From contig NZ_JAMBPP010000017.1 in the NCBI RefSeq assembly GCF_023369855.1, positions 18,975 through 82,974 of the forward strand: a stretch of DNA of 64,000 bases, given 5' to 3'. Below, one piece after another: positions 10,049-23,000 of this stretch. The notes under the pieces are model-generated. The model was not told the origin of the DNA. It saw nothing but the letters and a program-made list of their open reading frames with translations, and did no database searches. Positions within the stretch are counted from its first letter, which is position 1. Every line of letters starts with the position of its first letter. Source of the stretch: Actinotalea alkalitolerans (lineage in GTDB: Bacteria > Actinomycetota > Actinomycetes > Actinomycetales > Cellulomonadaceae). A program made the translations under genes and the position numbers.

Positions 10049-10963
10049 TCAGCGCACCGCGCGAGCGGCGTCATCGGCCGCCCGACGTGCCTGGTCGAGC
10101 AGTGCGGCAGGCGACGGACCGGCCTCGAGGACGGCCCGCGAGGTAGAGGCGAGCACGGCCCCCCGCGCCGAGCCGAACACCGCGACCAGCTCGGCGGGCC
10201 CCGCACCCTGGGCGCCGACCCCCGGGGCCAGGAGCGGTCCCTGGACCGCGCCGAGGTCGATCCCGAGCTCGGCCACGGCCGCACCGATGGTCGCCCCGAC
10301 CACCAGGCCCACCGAGCCGAGCCTGGAACCGGTGAGCGAGATCTCCGCGGCGTTGAGCGCAGCGGCACCTGCCGCCACCGACCCGGCGACCGAGCGCCCG
10401 AAGGGACCGTCGGCCCCGCCCGGCGGCTGCCGGTCACGCAGGGCGTGCTGCACCGAGGCGCCCTCGGGGTTCGAGGTCAGCGCGAGCACGAACAACCCGC
10501 TGCCCGAGGCCGTCGCTGCGTCGACCGCAGGCTGGAGCGACCCGAACCCGAGGTACGGGCTCACCGTGAGGGCATCGCAGGCCATCGGCGCGCCGGGGCG
10601 CAGGTACGCGTCCGCGTAGCCGTCCATGGTCGAGCCGATGTCACCCCGCTTGGCGTCGAGCACCACCTGGGTGAGGCTCGGGGAGGTGCGCACCGCGCGC
10701 AACAGCTCCTCGAGGACCGCCACACCCCGCGACCCGTGCCGCTCGAAGAAGGCCGACTGGGGCTTGAGAGCCGCCACGTGGCCGTCGAGCGCCTCCGCGA
10801 CACCCATCGAGAACCGACGCAGACCGTCCACGTCGTCCGAGAGCCCCCAGCGGGTCAGCAGGGCCGGGTGGGGATCGATCCCCACGCACAGCGGTCCCAG
10901 ACGGTCCATCGCCGCTGCCAGCCGGTCACCGAAGGTCGGCCGGGCGGCGCCGTCGGTCCTCAC
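10049..10963 (-). CDS. pyrF: Orotidine 5'-phosphate decarboxylase
   Basis: Last step of UMP synthesis: decarboxylates OMP. The 304-residue protein is the longer type 2 form common in Actinobacteria. The catalytic motif [14 protein letters not shown] is intact, and [10 protein letters not shown] marks the N-terminal substrate-binding strand. The start GTG overlaps the carB stop as GTGA (10960-10963), so translation is coupled. It is the final gene of the pyr operon, about 96 bases ahead of mihF. Confidence 0.96.
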   Translation of the reverse strand: MRTDGAARPTFGDRLAAAMDRLGPLCVGIDPHPALLTRWGLSDDVDGLRRFSMGVAEALDGHVAALKPQSAFFERHGSRGVAVLEELLRAVRTSPSLTQVVLDAKRGDIGSTMDGYADAYLRPGAPMACDALTVSPYLGFGSLQPAVDAATASGSGLFVLALTSNPEGASVQHALRDRQPPGGADGPFGRSVAGSVAAGAAALNAAEISLTGSRLGSVGLVVGATIGAAVAELGIDLGAVQGPLLAPGVGAQGAGPAELVAVFGSARGAVLASTSRAVLEAGPSPAALLDQARRAADDAARAVR

Positions 10964-13900
10964 GTGAGGATCGCGGTGGGGACGGCGCGGAGCTCGAGCG
11001 TGTGGTCCTGCAGGCTGCGGACCTCGAACGGTCCACGCTGCAGCGACTCGATGGCCTGGACCGCCGCGGCGAACTGCTGGACGGTCGTCACGATCGCCTT
11101 GTCGGCGGCCACCGTCGCGGTGCGGATCTCGTACCCGTCCGCCCGTGCCCCCTGCCCCGAGGGCGTGTTGACCACCATGTCCACCTCGCCGGCGACGATC
11201 AGGTCCACGATGGTCGGCTCCCCCGCAGGCCCTCGGCCCGAGGAGTGCTTGCGCACCACGGTCGACGCGATCCCGTTGCGACGCAGCACCGCCGAGGTCC
11301 CCGCGGTGGCGAGCACCTCGAACCCCATCTCGGTGAGCCGCTTGACCGGGAAGGTGATGGCCCGCTTGTCACGGTCGGCCACCGAGATGAAGACCTTGCC
11401 CCCGACGGGCAGCCCACCGAACGCCGCTGCCTGGGACTTCGCGAAGGCCGTCGGGAAGTCGACGTCGAAGCCCATCACCTCACCGGTCGAACGCATCTCG
11501 GGGCCCAGGACGGTGTCGACGACCAGCCCCTCCTTGGTACGGAACCGCTTGAACGGCAGCACCGCCTCCTTGACCGCGATCGGGGCGTCCAGCCCGAGGG
11601 TCCCGCCGTCACCGGTCGAGGGCAGCACCCCCGAGGCGCGCAGCGTCGCGATGCTCTGCCCTGCCATCACCAGCGCCGCCGCCTTGGCCAGAGGGACACC
11701 GGTCGCCTTGGACACGAAGGGAACGGTCCGGCTGGCCCTCGGGTTGGCCTCCAGGACGTAGAGCACGTCGCTGACCAGGGCGAACTGGACGTTGAGCAGG
11801 CCCCGCACCCCGACCCCGCGGGCGATCGCCTCGGTCGAGACCCGGATGCGGTCCAGCTCGGAGACCGAGACGGTCACCGGGGGGAGCACGCAGGCCGAGT
11901 CGCCCGAGTGGATCCCCGCCTCCTCGATGTGCTCCATGACACCGCCGAGGTACAGCTCGGTGCCGTCGTAGAGCGCGTCGACGTCGAGCTCGATCGCGTC
12001 GTCCAGGAAGCGGTCGATCAGCAGCGGGGGGATCTCCCCGCTGCTGCCCGTGCCCCCGGCCAGGGCGGCACCCTCGAGCGCTCGCGTGACGTAGCCCTCG
12101 AGCTGCCCGTCGGAGTACACGATCTCCATCCCGCGACCGCCGAGCACGTACGACGGACGGACCAGGACGGGGTACCCGATCCTGGTGGCGACCTCGGTCG
12201 CCTCAGCCAGGGTGCGGGCCGTGCCGAAGGCGGGTGCCGGCAGCCCCGCGGCCGCCAGGACCCGGCCGAACGCACCGCGGTCCTCCGCAGCGTCGATGGC
12301 CGAGGGCGGTGTACCCAGGATCGGCAGACCCGCGGCCTCGAGGCGCTCGGCCAGGGCGAGCGGGGTCTGGCCACCGAGCTGGACGATGATGCCCGCGACC
12401 GGACCGACAGCGAGCTCGGCCTGGTAGACCTCGAGCACGTCCTCGAAGGTCAGCGGCTCGAAGTAGAGCCGGTCGGAGGTGTCGTAGTCGGTCGAGACCG
12501 TCTCGGGGTTGCAGTTGACCATGACCGTCTCGAACTCACCCCGCAGCGCGAGCGCCGCGTGGACGCACGAGTAGTCGAACTCGATCCCCTGGCCGATGCG
12601 GTTGGGACCCGAGCCGAGGATCAGCACCGCCGGGCGGGTCCGGGGCTGCACCTCGGTCTCCTCGTCGTAGGAGGAGTAGTGGTACGGCGTCGTGGCCGCG
12701 AACTCGGCCGCGCAGGTGTCCACCGTCTTGAACACCGGGCGCACCCCCAGCGCCTGACGGACCTCACGCACGGTCTGCTCGCTGATCCCCCGCAGCCGGG
12801 AGATCTGGACGTCGGACAGGCCGTGCCGCTTGGCCCGCAGCAGCAGGGTGCGGCCCAGCTCACGGGCCTGGGAGACCTCCTCGGCGATCTGGTTGACGAG
12901 CACGATCTGGTCCAGGAACCACGGGTCGATGCCGGTCGCGTCGAAGACCTGCTCGAACCTCGCACCGCCCTCACGGCCGACGGTGCGCAGCACCTGCTGG
13001 ACCTGGATCAGCCGGTGCTCGGTGGGGATCCGGATCGCTGCCAGGAGGTCGTCGAGCACCTCACCCTCGGGCGCCGGGCCGTCCCAGTGGAAGACCGAGC
13101 CCGACCTGTCGATGGACCGCATGGCCTTGCCGAGCGCCTCGGCGAAGTTGCGCCCCATGGCCATCGCCTCACCGACCGACTTCATGGTGGTGGTCAGCGT
13201 CGGGTCGGCCGCGGGGAACTTCTCGAACGCGAACCTCGGGACCTTCACCACGACGTAGTCGAGCGACGGCTCGAACGAGGCGGGCGTCGAGCTGGTGATG
13301 TCGTTGGGGATCTCGTCGAGGGTGTAGCCCACCGCGAGCCGCGCGGCGATCTTGGCGATCGGGAAGCCGGTCGCCTTCGAGGCCAGGGCGCTCGACCGCG
13401 AGACCCGTGGGTTCATCTCGATGACCACGATGCGTCCCGTGGCCGGGTCCACGGCGAACTGCACGTTGCACCCGCCGGTGTCCACGCCCACCTCGCGGAT
13501 GATGGCGATCCCCACGTCACGCATCCGCTGGTACTCACGGTCGGTGAGCGTCAACGCCGGCGCGACGGTGATCGAGTCACCCGTGTGCACCCCGACCGGG
13601 TCGACGTTCTCGATCGAGCAGACCACCACCACGTTGTCCGCGTGGTCGCGCATCAGCTCGAGCTCGAACTCCTTCCACCCCAGGATCGACTCCTCGAGCA
13701 GCACCTCGGTGGTCGGCGAGTAGTGCAGGCCAGCACCGGCGATCTGCCGGAGCTGGGCCTCGTCGTACGCGATGCCCGAGCCCAGCCCGCCCATCGTGAA
13801 CGAAGGGCGCACGACCACCGGGTAGCCGAGCTCGTCCGCGTAGCGCAGGACGTCGTCCATGGTGTGCGCGATCGCGCTCTGGGCGGACTCGGCACCGCAC

Positions 13901-14313
13901 CGCTCGACGACCTCCTTGAAGGCCTGCCGGTCCTCGGCGAGGTGGATCGAGGCCGTGTTGACCCCGATCATCTCGACCCCGTAGCGCTCCAGGACACCCG
14001 CCTCGTCCAGCGCGATCGCCGCGTTGAGCGCGGTCTGGCCGCCCAGGGTGGCCAGCACCGCGTCGGGCCGCTCCTTGGCGATGATCGACTCGAGCACCTC
14101 GGTGGTGATCGGCTCGATGTACGTCGCGTCGGCGAACTCGGGATCGGTCATGATCGTCGCCGGGTTGGAGTTGACCAGGATCACCCGGATCCCCTCGGCG
14201 CGCAGCACCCGGCAGGCCTGGGTGCCCGAGTAGTCGAACTCGGCGGCCTGGCCGATGACGATCGGACCGGAGCCGATGACCAGGACGCTCGAGATGTCAG
14301 TGCGACGGGGCAT
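10960..14313 (-). CDS. carB: Carbamoyl-phosphate synthase large subunit
   Basis: Makes carbamoyl phosphate from bicarbonate, ATP and ammonia channelled from CarA. The 1117 residues contain the expected duplicated ATP-grasp halves: the first starts [20 protein letters not shown], the second around [21 protein letters not shown]-terminal MGS-like domain ([19 protein letters not shown]) follows, probably the allosteric domain. The ATG at 14313 fits the family N-terminus; this makes the start overlap the carA end by 17 bases. The open frame continues upstream into carA but does not resemble the family there. Confidence 0.97.
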   Translation of the reverse strand: MPRRTDISSVLVIGSGPIVIGQAAEFDYSGTQACRVLRAEGIRVILVNSNPATIMTDPEFADATYIEPITTEVLESIIAKERPDAVLATLGGQTALNAAIALDEAGVLERYGVEMIGVNTASIHLAEDRQAFKEVVERCGAESAQSAIAHTMDDVLRYADELGYPVVVRPSFTMGGLGSGIAYDEAQLRQIAGAGLHYSPTTEVLLEESILGWKEFELELMRDHADNVVVVCSIENVDPVGVHTGDSITVAPALTLTDREYQRMRDVGIAIIREVGVDTGGCNVQFAVDPATGRIVVIEMNPRVSRSSALASKATGFPIAKIAARLAVGYTLDEIPNDITSSTPASFEPSLDYVVVKVPRFAFEKFPAADPTLTTTMKSVGEAMAMGRNFAEALGKAMRSIDRSGSVFHWDGPAPEGEVLDDLLAAIRIPTEHRLIQVQQVLRTVGREGGARFEQVFDATGIDPWFLDQIVLVNQIAEEVSQARELGRTLLLRAKRHGLSDVQISRLRGISEQTVREVRQALGVRPVFKTVDTCAAEFAATTPYHYSSYDEETEVQPRTRPAVLILGSGPNRIGQGIEFDYSCVHAALALRGEFETVMVNCNPETVSTDYDTSDRLYFEPLTFEDVLEVYQAELAVGPVAGIIVQLGGQTPLALAERLEAAGLPILGTPPSAIDAAEDRGAFGRVLAAAGLPAPAFGTARTLAEATEVATRIGYPVLVRPSYVLGGRGMEIVYSDGQLEGYVTRALEGAALAGGTGSSGEIPPLLIDRFLDDAIELDVDALYDGTELYLGGVMEHIEEAGIHSGDSACVLPPVTVSVSELDRIRVSTEAIARGVGVRGLLNVQFALVSDVLYVLEANPRASRTVPFVSKATGVPLAKAAALVMAGQSIATLRASGVLPSTGDGGTLGLDAPIAVKEAVLPFKRFRTKEGLVVDTVLGPEMRSTGEVMGFDVDFPTAFAKSQAAAFGGLPVGGKVFISVADRDKRAITFPVKRLTEMGFEVLATAGTSAVLRRNGIASTVVRKHSSGRGPAGEPTIVDLIVAGEVDMVVNTPSGQGARADGYEIRTATVAADKAIVTTVQQFAAAVQAIESLQRGPFEVRSLQDHTLELRAVPTAILT

Positions 14314-15505
14314 GTGCGGGTGACTCCTCGGTGGGGCTGCCGGTCGACCCGGCGCTGGACATGAGCTCGACGAACCGGTCGAAGAGGTACGCGGCGTCGT
14401 GCGGGCCGGCAGCGGCCTCAGGGTGGTACTGGACCGAGAAGGCCGGCAGGTCGAGGCACTCCAGGCCCTCGACGACGTCGTCGTTGAGGTCGACGTGCGA
14501 GACCACGACCCGCCCGTAGCGGCCGCCGTCGTGCGGGGCGACGGACTCGCCGTCCAGCGGCGCGTCGACAGCGAAGCCATGGTTGTGCGCGGTGATCTCG
14601 ACCTTGCCGGTGCGACGGTCCATCACCGGCTGGTTGACCCCGCGGTGGCCGAAGGTCAGCTTGTAGGTGCCGTAGCCCAGCGCCCGACCGAGCAGCTGGT
14701 TGCCGTAGCAGATCCCGAAGAAGGGGATCCTGCGGTCGAGCACCTCGCGCAGCAGGGCGACCTCGTGCACGGCCGCCGAGGGGTCCCCCGGGCCGTTGGA
14801 GAAGAAGACGCCGTCGGGCCGCAGGGCCAGGACGTCCTGCACGCTCGAGCCGACCGGCAGGACGTGCGTGCGGACCCCCCGCTCGGCGAGCCGCTGCGGG
14901 GTCATCGTCTTGATCCCCAGGTCCAGGGCGACCACCGTCGCCACGGGCGCGTCGACGCCCTGGGCCTCCACGGTGTAGGGCTCGCTCGTGGTGACCTCGC
15001 CGGCCAGGTCCGCGCCGGACATGACCGGGGCCGCGGTGACCACGGCCAGGAGGTCCTCCGAGGTCCGCTGCCGACCGCTCGCGTCGACCAGCGCGTCGCC
15101 CGAGAAGATCCCGGCACGCATCACACCGCGGTCACGCAGGTGGCGGGTCAGTGCGCGGGTGTCGATGTCGCTGATCCCCACGATCCCCTCGTCGACCAGC
15201 CCGTCGGCCAGGCTCCGGGTCGAGCGCCAGCTCGAGGGTCGGATGGCCGGGTCACGCACCACGTAGCCCGCGACCCAGATGCGCCGCGACTCGACGTCCT
15301 CCTCGTTGATGCCGGTGTTCCCCACGTGCGGGGCGGTCATCACCACGATCTGCCGGTGGTACGAGGGGTCGGTGAGGGTCTCCTGGTAGCCGGTCATCCC
15401 GGTGTTGAAGACGATCTCCCCGACCGTGCGCCCCGTCGCCCCGTAGGCCAGACCGGTGAACGTCCGGCCGTCCTCCAGCACCAGGACCGCGGTGTGCTCG
15501 CTCAT
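14297..15505 (-). CDS. carA: Carbamoyl-phosphate synthase small subunit (glutaminase)
   Basis: Hydrolyses glutamine and passes ammonia to CarB. The 402 residues comprise the N-terminal CPSase small-chain domain ([17 protein letters not shown]) and a class I glutamine amidotransferase. The nucleophile lies in [16 protein letters not shown], and the catalytic His and Glu in [15 protein letters not shown]. The nucleophile neighbourhood reads GICYGNQ where most homologues have GICLGHQ; the catalytic Cys is kept. The start ATG overlaps the upstream PH-like gene stop as ATGA. Confidence 0.96.
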   Translation of the reverse strand: MSEHTAVLVLEDGRTFTGLAYGATGRTVGEIVFNTGMTGYQETLTDPSYHRQIVVMTAPHVGNTGINEEDVESRRIWVAGYVVRDPAIRPSSWRSTRSLADGLVDEGIVGISDIDTRALTRHLRDRGVMRAGIFSGDALVDASGRQRTSEDLLAVVTAAPVMSGADLAGEVTTSEPYTVEAQGVDAPVATVVALDLGIKTMTPQRLAERGVRTHVLPVGSSVQDVLALRPDGVFFSNGPGDPSAAVHEVALLREVLDRRIPFFGICYGNQLLGRALGYGTYKLTFGHRGVNQPVMDRRTGKVEITAHNHGFAVDAPLDGESVAPHDGGRYGRVVVSHVDLNDDVVEGLECLDLPAFSVQYHPEAAAGPHDAAYLFDRFVELMSSAGSTGSPTEESPAHAPSH

Positions 15506-16056
15506 GGGTTCTCCTCGCTCGTGCGGTCGGGGGCAGCGGCCTCGGCCGCGGCGGTACGGGGGGTGACCAGACCACGTGCCGCCGTGGCGAGCACCTCGCG
15601 GTCGCCGGCGACGCGTGTCCGCAGCCCGGTGTCCAGAACCTGTCCGCCGGTCTCCCAGCGCAGGACCACGAGCCCCTGGCCGCCGACGTACTTGCCGGCC
15701 ATGCCCGGGGCGAGGCTCACCTCGCGCAGCGAGGCGGCCGGGACGAAGACGTCGCGCGCGCCGGGACGCTCGACCACCACACCCGCGTCGTGCACCCGGA
15801 CGGTGGCGGCCGAACGCACACCCAGACCGTGCGCGACGACGCGCTCGAGCCAGTCACCCCCGAGCGTGGTCGAGACGTAGGTCGCGGGGATCGGGGCGCT
15901 GCGCCCCGCACCCAGGTCGTCCGTGGACGGCACGTCCGGGATCGAGACGACGACCCGGGCGGTGCGACGCCCACGCGCGCGCCAGCCGAGCCACATGCCC
16001 AGCAGGACCAGGACGAACACCCCGACCAGGATCGCGATCGCGGCACCGGTGCCCAT
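15502..16056 (-). CDS. Membrane-anchored PH-like domain protein
   Basis: A 184-residue protein with one N-terminal transmembrane helix (about residues 5-24, [20 protein letters not shown]), a basic cytoplasmic flank and a soluble domain. That domain resembles the actinobacterial PH-like family often found between pyrC and carA (core [20 protein letters not shown], then [21 protein letters not shown]). Function is unknown. Its ATG overlaps the pyrC stop by one base (TGATG) and its stop overlaps carA (ATGA), so it is translationally embedded in the pyrimidine operon. Confidence 0.85.
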   Translation of the reverse strand: MGTGAAIAILVGVFVLVLLGMWLGWRARGRRTARVVVSIPDVPSTDDLGAGRSAPIPATYVSTTLGGDWLERVVAHGLGVRSAATVRVHDAGVVVERPGARDVFVPAASLREVSLAPGMAGKYVGGQGLVVLRWETGGQVLDTGLRTRVAGDREVLATAARGLVTPRTAAAEAAAPDRTSEENP

Positions 16057-17404
16057 CAGGCGCCACCAGGAGGGCCGGCCGCGCCCGAGCGAGTCCCGTC
16101 GGCCGCGACGCCGTCGAGCACGGTGGGCCTGCCCCGCAGGAAGGTCGCCACGACGCGGCCGCTCAGCTCACGTCCGCCGAACGGCGTGTTGCGGCTCGTG
16201 CTCGCCAGCTGTGTGCCGTCGACCGTCCACCGCGCGGCCGGGTCGACCAGGGTGACGTTCGCGGGCTCGCCGACGCTCAGCGGACGCCCCTGCGGCCGCT
16301 CCCCCTCGTGCACCCGGCCGATACGTGCCGGGGCGGAGGACAGGACACGGGCGACGTCGGCCCAGGTCATCCGGCCGGTGTCGACCATGGTCCGGGTCAC
16401 GATGCCCAGCGCGGTCTCCAGACCGGTCATGCCGAAGGCCGCAGCAGCCCACTCGCAGTCCTTGTCCTCGCGGGTGTGCGGGGCGTGGTCGGTGGCCACG
16501 ATGTCGATGGTGCCGTCGGCCAGGGCCTCCCGCACCGCCTCGACGTCGGCGGCGGTACGCAGCGGGGGGTTGACCTTGTAGAGCGGGTCGTAGGAGCGGG
16601 CGAGCTCGTCGGTCAGCAGCAGGTGGTGCGGGGTGACCTCGGCCGTCACCGAGATCCCCCGGGACTTGGCCCAGCGCAGGATCTCCACCGAACCCGCGGT
16701 CGAGACGTGGCAGACGTGCAGCCGCGAGCCCACGTGCTCGGCCAGCAGCACGTCACGGGCGATGATCGCCTCCTCGGCGACCGCCGGCCACCCGGCCAGG
16801 CCGACCTCCGCCGAGACGATCCCCTCGTGCATCTGGGAGCCGAGGGTCAGGCGTGGCTCCTGGGAGTGCTGGGCGATGACGCCGTCGAAGGCCTTGACGT
16901 ACTCCAGGGCCCGGCGCATGAGGACCGGGTCGTCGACGCAGTGACCGTCGTCGGAGAAGACCCGCACCCGCGCGGCCGAGTGGGCCATCGCACCGAGCTC
17001 GGCGAGCTGCTCACCGGCCAGTCCCATGCTGACCGCACCCACCGGATGGACGTCCACCCAGCCGGCGTCGCGACCGAGCCGCCACACCTGCTCGACCACC
17101 CCGGCGGTGTCCGCCACGGGTGAGGTGTTGGCCATCGCGTGCACCGACGTGAACCCGCCGAGCGCAGCGGCGCGGGTACCGGTGGCCACCGTCTCGGCGT
17201 CCTCCCGACCCGGCTCGCGCAGGTGGGTGTGCAGGTCCACCAGCCCGGGCAGGGCCACGAGGCCGTCGCCCTGGATCGTCACCGCCTCCGGGCCGGCGCC
17301 GTCGGAGGCGTCGGGTCCCACGGCCACGATCCGCCCGTCGGCCAGCAGGAGGTCGGTCGGTGCGCCGCCCAGCGGGGCGACTCCCCGCAACAGGTACTGA
17401 GTGG

Positions 17405-17408
<4 letters not shown>
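16056..17408 (-). CDS. pyrC: Dihydroorotase
   Basis: Cyclises N-carbamoyl-aspartate to dihydroorotate. This is a type I amidohydrolase of about 450 residues. Metal ligands are seen in [17 protein letters not shown] and TPHHLLL, and the active-site Asp in [11 protein letters not shown] chose GTG 17408 because it overlaps the pyrB stop as GTGA (17405-17408) and has AAGGAGA eight bases upstream; the GTG at 17414 is only two bases from that site. Confidence 0.96.
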
Positions 17409-19061
<1,653 letters not shown>

Positions 19062-19084
19062 TTAAAGGATGTCGGACACAGCGC

Positions 19085-19112
19085 ACCCTACTGCACCCGA
19101 CCGACCTCTCAG
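19085..19112 (-). promoter_or_regulatory. Candidate pyr operon promoter
   Basis: CTGAGA (19107-19112), 16 bases, TAGGGT (19085-19090) on the minus strand. The predicted start near 19078 gives a leader of about 52 bases that consists mostly of the PyrR hairpin. It overlaps the 3' end of the upstream AraC-type gene (stop at 19109). Confidence 0.45.
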
Positions 19113-19942
19113 GGCTCGTCCCGACGGTCGGGACGTGGCGCGCCGGACGACTCCTCGGGCCCCGGCGCACGCTGCACGGCACCCGCCCGGCGACGGAACT
19201 GCGCGGGGGTCTGACCGGTGAGCCGGCCGAAGGTCCGGGTGAAGACCGCCTGGTCGTAGAAGCCCGTCCGGTGGGCGACCTCGACCAGGGGCAACGTGGT
19301 CGAGCTGAGCAGCACCGTCGCCCGGTCGATGCGCGCACGCAGCACGAACTGCTGGGGCGAGAGCGAGAAGACGCGCCTCATGCGACGGTCCAGGGTCGAC
19401 GCGGAGCATCCCGCCGCGGCGGCCATCTCGGCCACCGTGACGGTCTCGGACACCCGTTCGTGCACGAGGGCCACGACCCTGGAGAGCGAGCTCACCGCTG
19501 CGTCGGCGGGGTCGTAGGTGCGCAGGTCCTCCGAGATGCTCACGAGGCCGACCACCACGCCGTCGACGCTCACCGGGACCTTGGAGGTCAGGTACCACCC
19601 GGGCGCTCCCCCGGGCCGCCGGATCAGCTCGAGCTCGTTGCGCACCGGGTTGCCGGTCCGCAGCACGACCTCGTCCTGGGCGACGTAGTGCTCGGCGAGC
19701 TGCGCGTCGAAGACCTCTTCGGCGCGGCGGCCCACCACGGACCGCCGGGACCGCTCGTCGGTGCGCTCGACGAAGGCCTGGTTGACCGCGACGTAGCGGC
19801 CGCTGGTGTCCTTGGCGCAGAACATCGTCGCGGTGAGCTCGTCCATGAGCTGCAGGACGGCCGGGCTCAGGGCGGCGAGCAGACGCTCACCCTCGGGCCA
19901 GGGGTCGGCGTGGCCCGCAGGCCGGGTCGGACGTGGCGTCAT
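19109..19942 (-). CDS. PAS-sensor AraC-family transcriptional regulator
   Basis: A 277-residue regulator. Residues about 25-145 look like a PAS sensory domain (MDELTATMFCAKDTSGRYVAVNQAFVE split as LMDELTATMFCAKD and YVAVNQAFVERT, later LVSISEDLRTY). The C-terminal 110 residues are an AraC-type double helix-turn-helix (VTVAEMAAAAGCSASTLDRR, then LVEVAHRTGFYDQAVFTRTF). It is divergent from putA with 91 bases between starts, so it probably controls proline catabolism. The start ATG 19942 lacks a good ribosome site and could be leaderless or start further in. Confidence 0.85.
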   Translation of the reverse strand: MTPRPTRPAGHADPWPEGERLLAALSPAVLQLMDELTATMFCAKDTSGRYVAVNQAFVERTDERSRRSVVGRRAEEVFDAQLAEHYVAQDEVVLRTGNPVRNELELIRRPGGAPGWYLTSKVPVSVDGVVVGLVSISEDLRTYDPADAAVSSLSRVVALVHERVSETVTVAEMAAAAGCSASTLDRRMRRVFSLSPQQFVLRARIDRATVLLSSTTLPLVEVAHRTGFYDQAVFTRTFGRLTGQTPAQFRRRAGAVQRAPGPEESSGAPRPDRRDEP

Positions 19943-19955
19943 GGCAGGGGGGACA

Positions 19956-20009
19956 GTACAAGACCGGCGGCCGACCAGCAGCCTGCGGGATTCGTACAAG
20001 ACGCGTACG
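19956..20009. promoter_or_regulatory. Repeated GTACAAGAC sites in the AraC-putA intergenic region
   Basis: GTACAAGAC occurs twice in the same orientation (19956-19964 and 19994-20002), 38 bases apart. The second copy is part of an inverted repeat, CGTAC, seven bases, GTACG (19993-20009). Position between divergent genes makes this a good operator candidate for the AraC-type regulator. Confidence 0.5.
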
Positions 20010-20033
20010 GCCCTCGCGACGGACCATGGGCCC

Positions 20034-23000
20034 ATGCACACCCAGACCCTGACGCAGTGCGCCCGACCCGCCGCGGACCTCGCCGACCGGTGGATGGCCG
20101 CGACCGCCGCCGGTGAGACGGCCCGCGAGAGGCGCACCACCGGGCGGCTGGCGGCCCTGGTCTCCGATCCCGCGGGGCTCGAGCTGGCGGTCCGCTTCGT
20201 GGACCGGGTGGCTCGGCCCCAGGACACCGCGGTCGCCGCCCACGAGCTCACAGGCCTGGCCGCGTCGGCCGACGCCGCGGCCGGTTTCCTCGGCCCCGTG
20301 GATCGCACCCTGCTGCGCCTGGGGACCCTGGTCGCCCCCGTGCTCCCCCAGGTCGTGGTGCCGGCGGCCCGCGCCCGGCTGCGCCAGCTCGTCGGGCACC
20401 TCGTCGCCGACGCCGGGCCCGGGCTCGGCGCGCACCTGGCCGCTGCCCGGGCCGACGGGTTCGGGCTCAACCTCAACCTGCTCGGCGAGGCCGTGCTGGG
20501 TGAGGCCGAGGCCCGGAGCCGTCTCGATCGCGTGCGTGCGCTGATCGAGCGGCCGGACGTCGACTACGTCTCGATCAAGGTCTCCGCCGTCGCGAGCCAG
20601 CTCTCGACCTGGGACACCGCGGGAAGCCGCGACAGGGTCGTCGAGCGCCTCCGACCGCTGTACCTGACCGCGCAGCACCACGGCACCTTCATCAACCTCG
20701 ACATGGAGGAGTACCGCGACCTGGCACTCACGGTGCAGGTCTTCGAGCGGCTGGTGACCGACCCGGCGCTGCACGACCTCGAGATGGGCATCGTGCTCCA
20801 GGCCTACCTCCCGGACGCCCACGCCGCGTTCGACGAGATCGCCGCGATGGCTCAGCGGCGGGTCGAGCAGGGCGGCGCACGACTCAAGGTGCGCCTCGTC
20901 AAGGGCGCGAACCTGGCGATGGAGCGGGTCGAGGCCGAGATCCACGGGTGGCCGCAGGCGCCGTACCCGACCAAGCCCGACGTCGACGCGAGCTACGTGC
21001 GCCTGCTCGACACCGCGCTGCGGCCCGCGAGCACATCGGCGCTCCGGGTGGGCGTCGCCAGCCACAACCTGTTCCACGTCGCCCTCGCGCACCTGGTCGC
21101 CGCCGAACGCGGGGTGGGCGCCGACCTCGACGTGGAGATGCTGCAGGGCATGGCACCGGCCCAGGCACGGGCGGTCCAGGCCGACGTCGGACGGGTCCTG
21201 CTCTACACACCGGTGGTCGCGCGCGAGGACTTCGACGTCGCGATCGCCTACCTGATCCGCCGGCTCGAGGAGAACGCCGCCGAGCAGAACTTCCTGCACG
21301 CCCTGTTCGCCGGTGAACCGGCCCACGGCGGGCGCCGGCCCAGCGCCCTGGACCGGCAGCGTGAGGCCTTCCTCACCTCGGTGCGCGAGGCGGGCACGGT
21401 GAGCACCACGCCGCGCCGTACGGAGCGCACCGGCCTCCCGGCAGAGGACCCCTTCACCAACGCGCCCGACACCGACCCCGCCGTCGAGGCATCCCGTCGC
21501 TGGGCGCAGGACCTGCTCACCCGGGACGTCCTGGTGCCCGACGGTGTGCCGATCACCTCGGTCGCCGACGTCGACGCCGCCGTCGACCGGGCCGCGGAGC
21601 TCGCCGCCGGCTGGCACGACACGCCACCCGGGCGTCGGGCCGAGGTTCTCCGGCTCGCCGCCCGCTACCTCGAGGAACTGCGCGGCGACCTCGTCGCCAC
21701 GATGGTCCAGGAGGCCGGCAAGACCGTCGCCGAGGCGGACCCCGAGGTGAGCGAGGCCGTGGACTTCGCCCGCTACTACGCCGAGCAGGCTGAGCTGCTG
21801 GCCGACGGAGCGGTGCCGGGTGCCGTCTACCGGGCGCACGGGCTCACGGTCGTGGCCCCGCCGTGGAACTTCCCGGTCGCCATCCCCCTCGGCTCGACCC
21901 TCGCGGCGCTCGCCGCCGGGAGCCCCGTCCTGGTCAAACCCGCTCCGCCGACACCCCGGTGCGTGCAGGTCGCGGTGGGCGCGGTCCACCGGGCCCTGGA
22001 CGACATGGGCCTGCCCCGCGACGTCGTCCAGGTCGTGCTGTCCCCCGAGGGCGAGGTGGGCCGGCGCCTGGTGACCCACCCGGCGGTCTCCCGGGTGGTG
22101 CTGACCGGCTCGATCGAGACCGCGCAGCTCTTCGCCTCGTGGCGCCCCGACCTGGACGTCCTGGCGGAGACCTCCGGGAAGAACGCCCTGATCGTGACAC
22201 CTTCGGCCGATGTCGACCTGGCGGTGGCCGACGCGGTCCGCTCGGCCTTCGGGCACGCCGGTCAGAAGTGCTCGGCCGCGTCGCTGCTGATCCTGGTCGG
22301 CTCGGCCGGGCGGTCCGACCGGCTGCGTCGCCAGCTCGCCGATGCGGTGACCTCGCTGCAGGTCGGGCCCGCCACCGAGCTCTCGACCACGGTCGGGCCC
22401 CTGACCGAGCCGGCGACCGGCAAGCTGCTGCGTGCCCTGACCACCCTCGACCCCGGTGAGGCGTGGCTCGTCGAACCGCGCCGCCTGGATGCCGAGGGCA
22501 GGTCATGGACCCCCGGGGTCAAGCACGGGGTCGCGCCCGGCTCGTTCTTCCACCTGACCGAGTGCTTCGGTCCGGTGCTCGGTGTGATGCGCACCGAGAC
22601 CCTCGACGAGGCCATCGCGTGGCAGAACGCGGTCGCCTTCGGCCTGACCGGGGGCATCCACTCGCTCGACGAGGCCGAGGTCGCAACCTGGCTGGAACGC
22701 GTCGAGGTGGGCAACGCCTACGTCAACCGTCACATCACCGGGGCCGTGGTGCGACGCCAGCCCTTCGGTGGGTGGAAGGCGTCGGTCGTCGGGCCGGGCG
22801 CCAAGGCGGGTGGACCCAACTACCTCGCCGAGCTGGGGACCTGGACCGACTCGCCCGACGTCCCCCAGCAGGACGACGAGTGGTTGGCGTGGGCCGAGGC
22901 CGACGACCAACGCTGGTGGGACCGCGAGCTCGGGGGCGAGCACGACCCCAGCGGGCTGCACAGCGAGGCCAACGTGCTGCGGTACCGGCCCGTCCCTCAC

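Noticed and set aside
11002..14364. A 1120-codon open frame on the plus strand antisense to carB
   Set aside because: It mirrors carB codon bias in a very GC-rich genome, has Asp/Arg/Gly/His-rich composition without any domain, and carB is certain.
14314..14580. Longer N-terminus of carB
   Set aside because: The added part is read from within carA in another frame and does not match the conserved carB start.
19887..22256. A 789-codon open frame antisense to putA
   Set aside because: Same artefact of high GC; the sequence has no recognisable fold and putA is clear.
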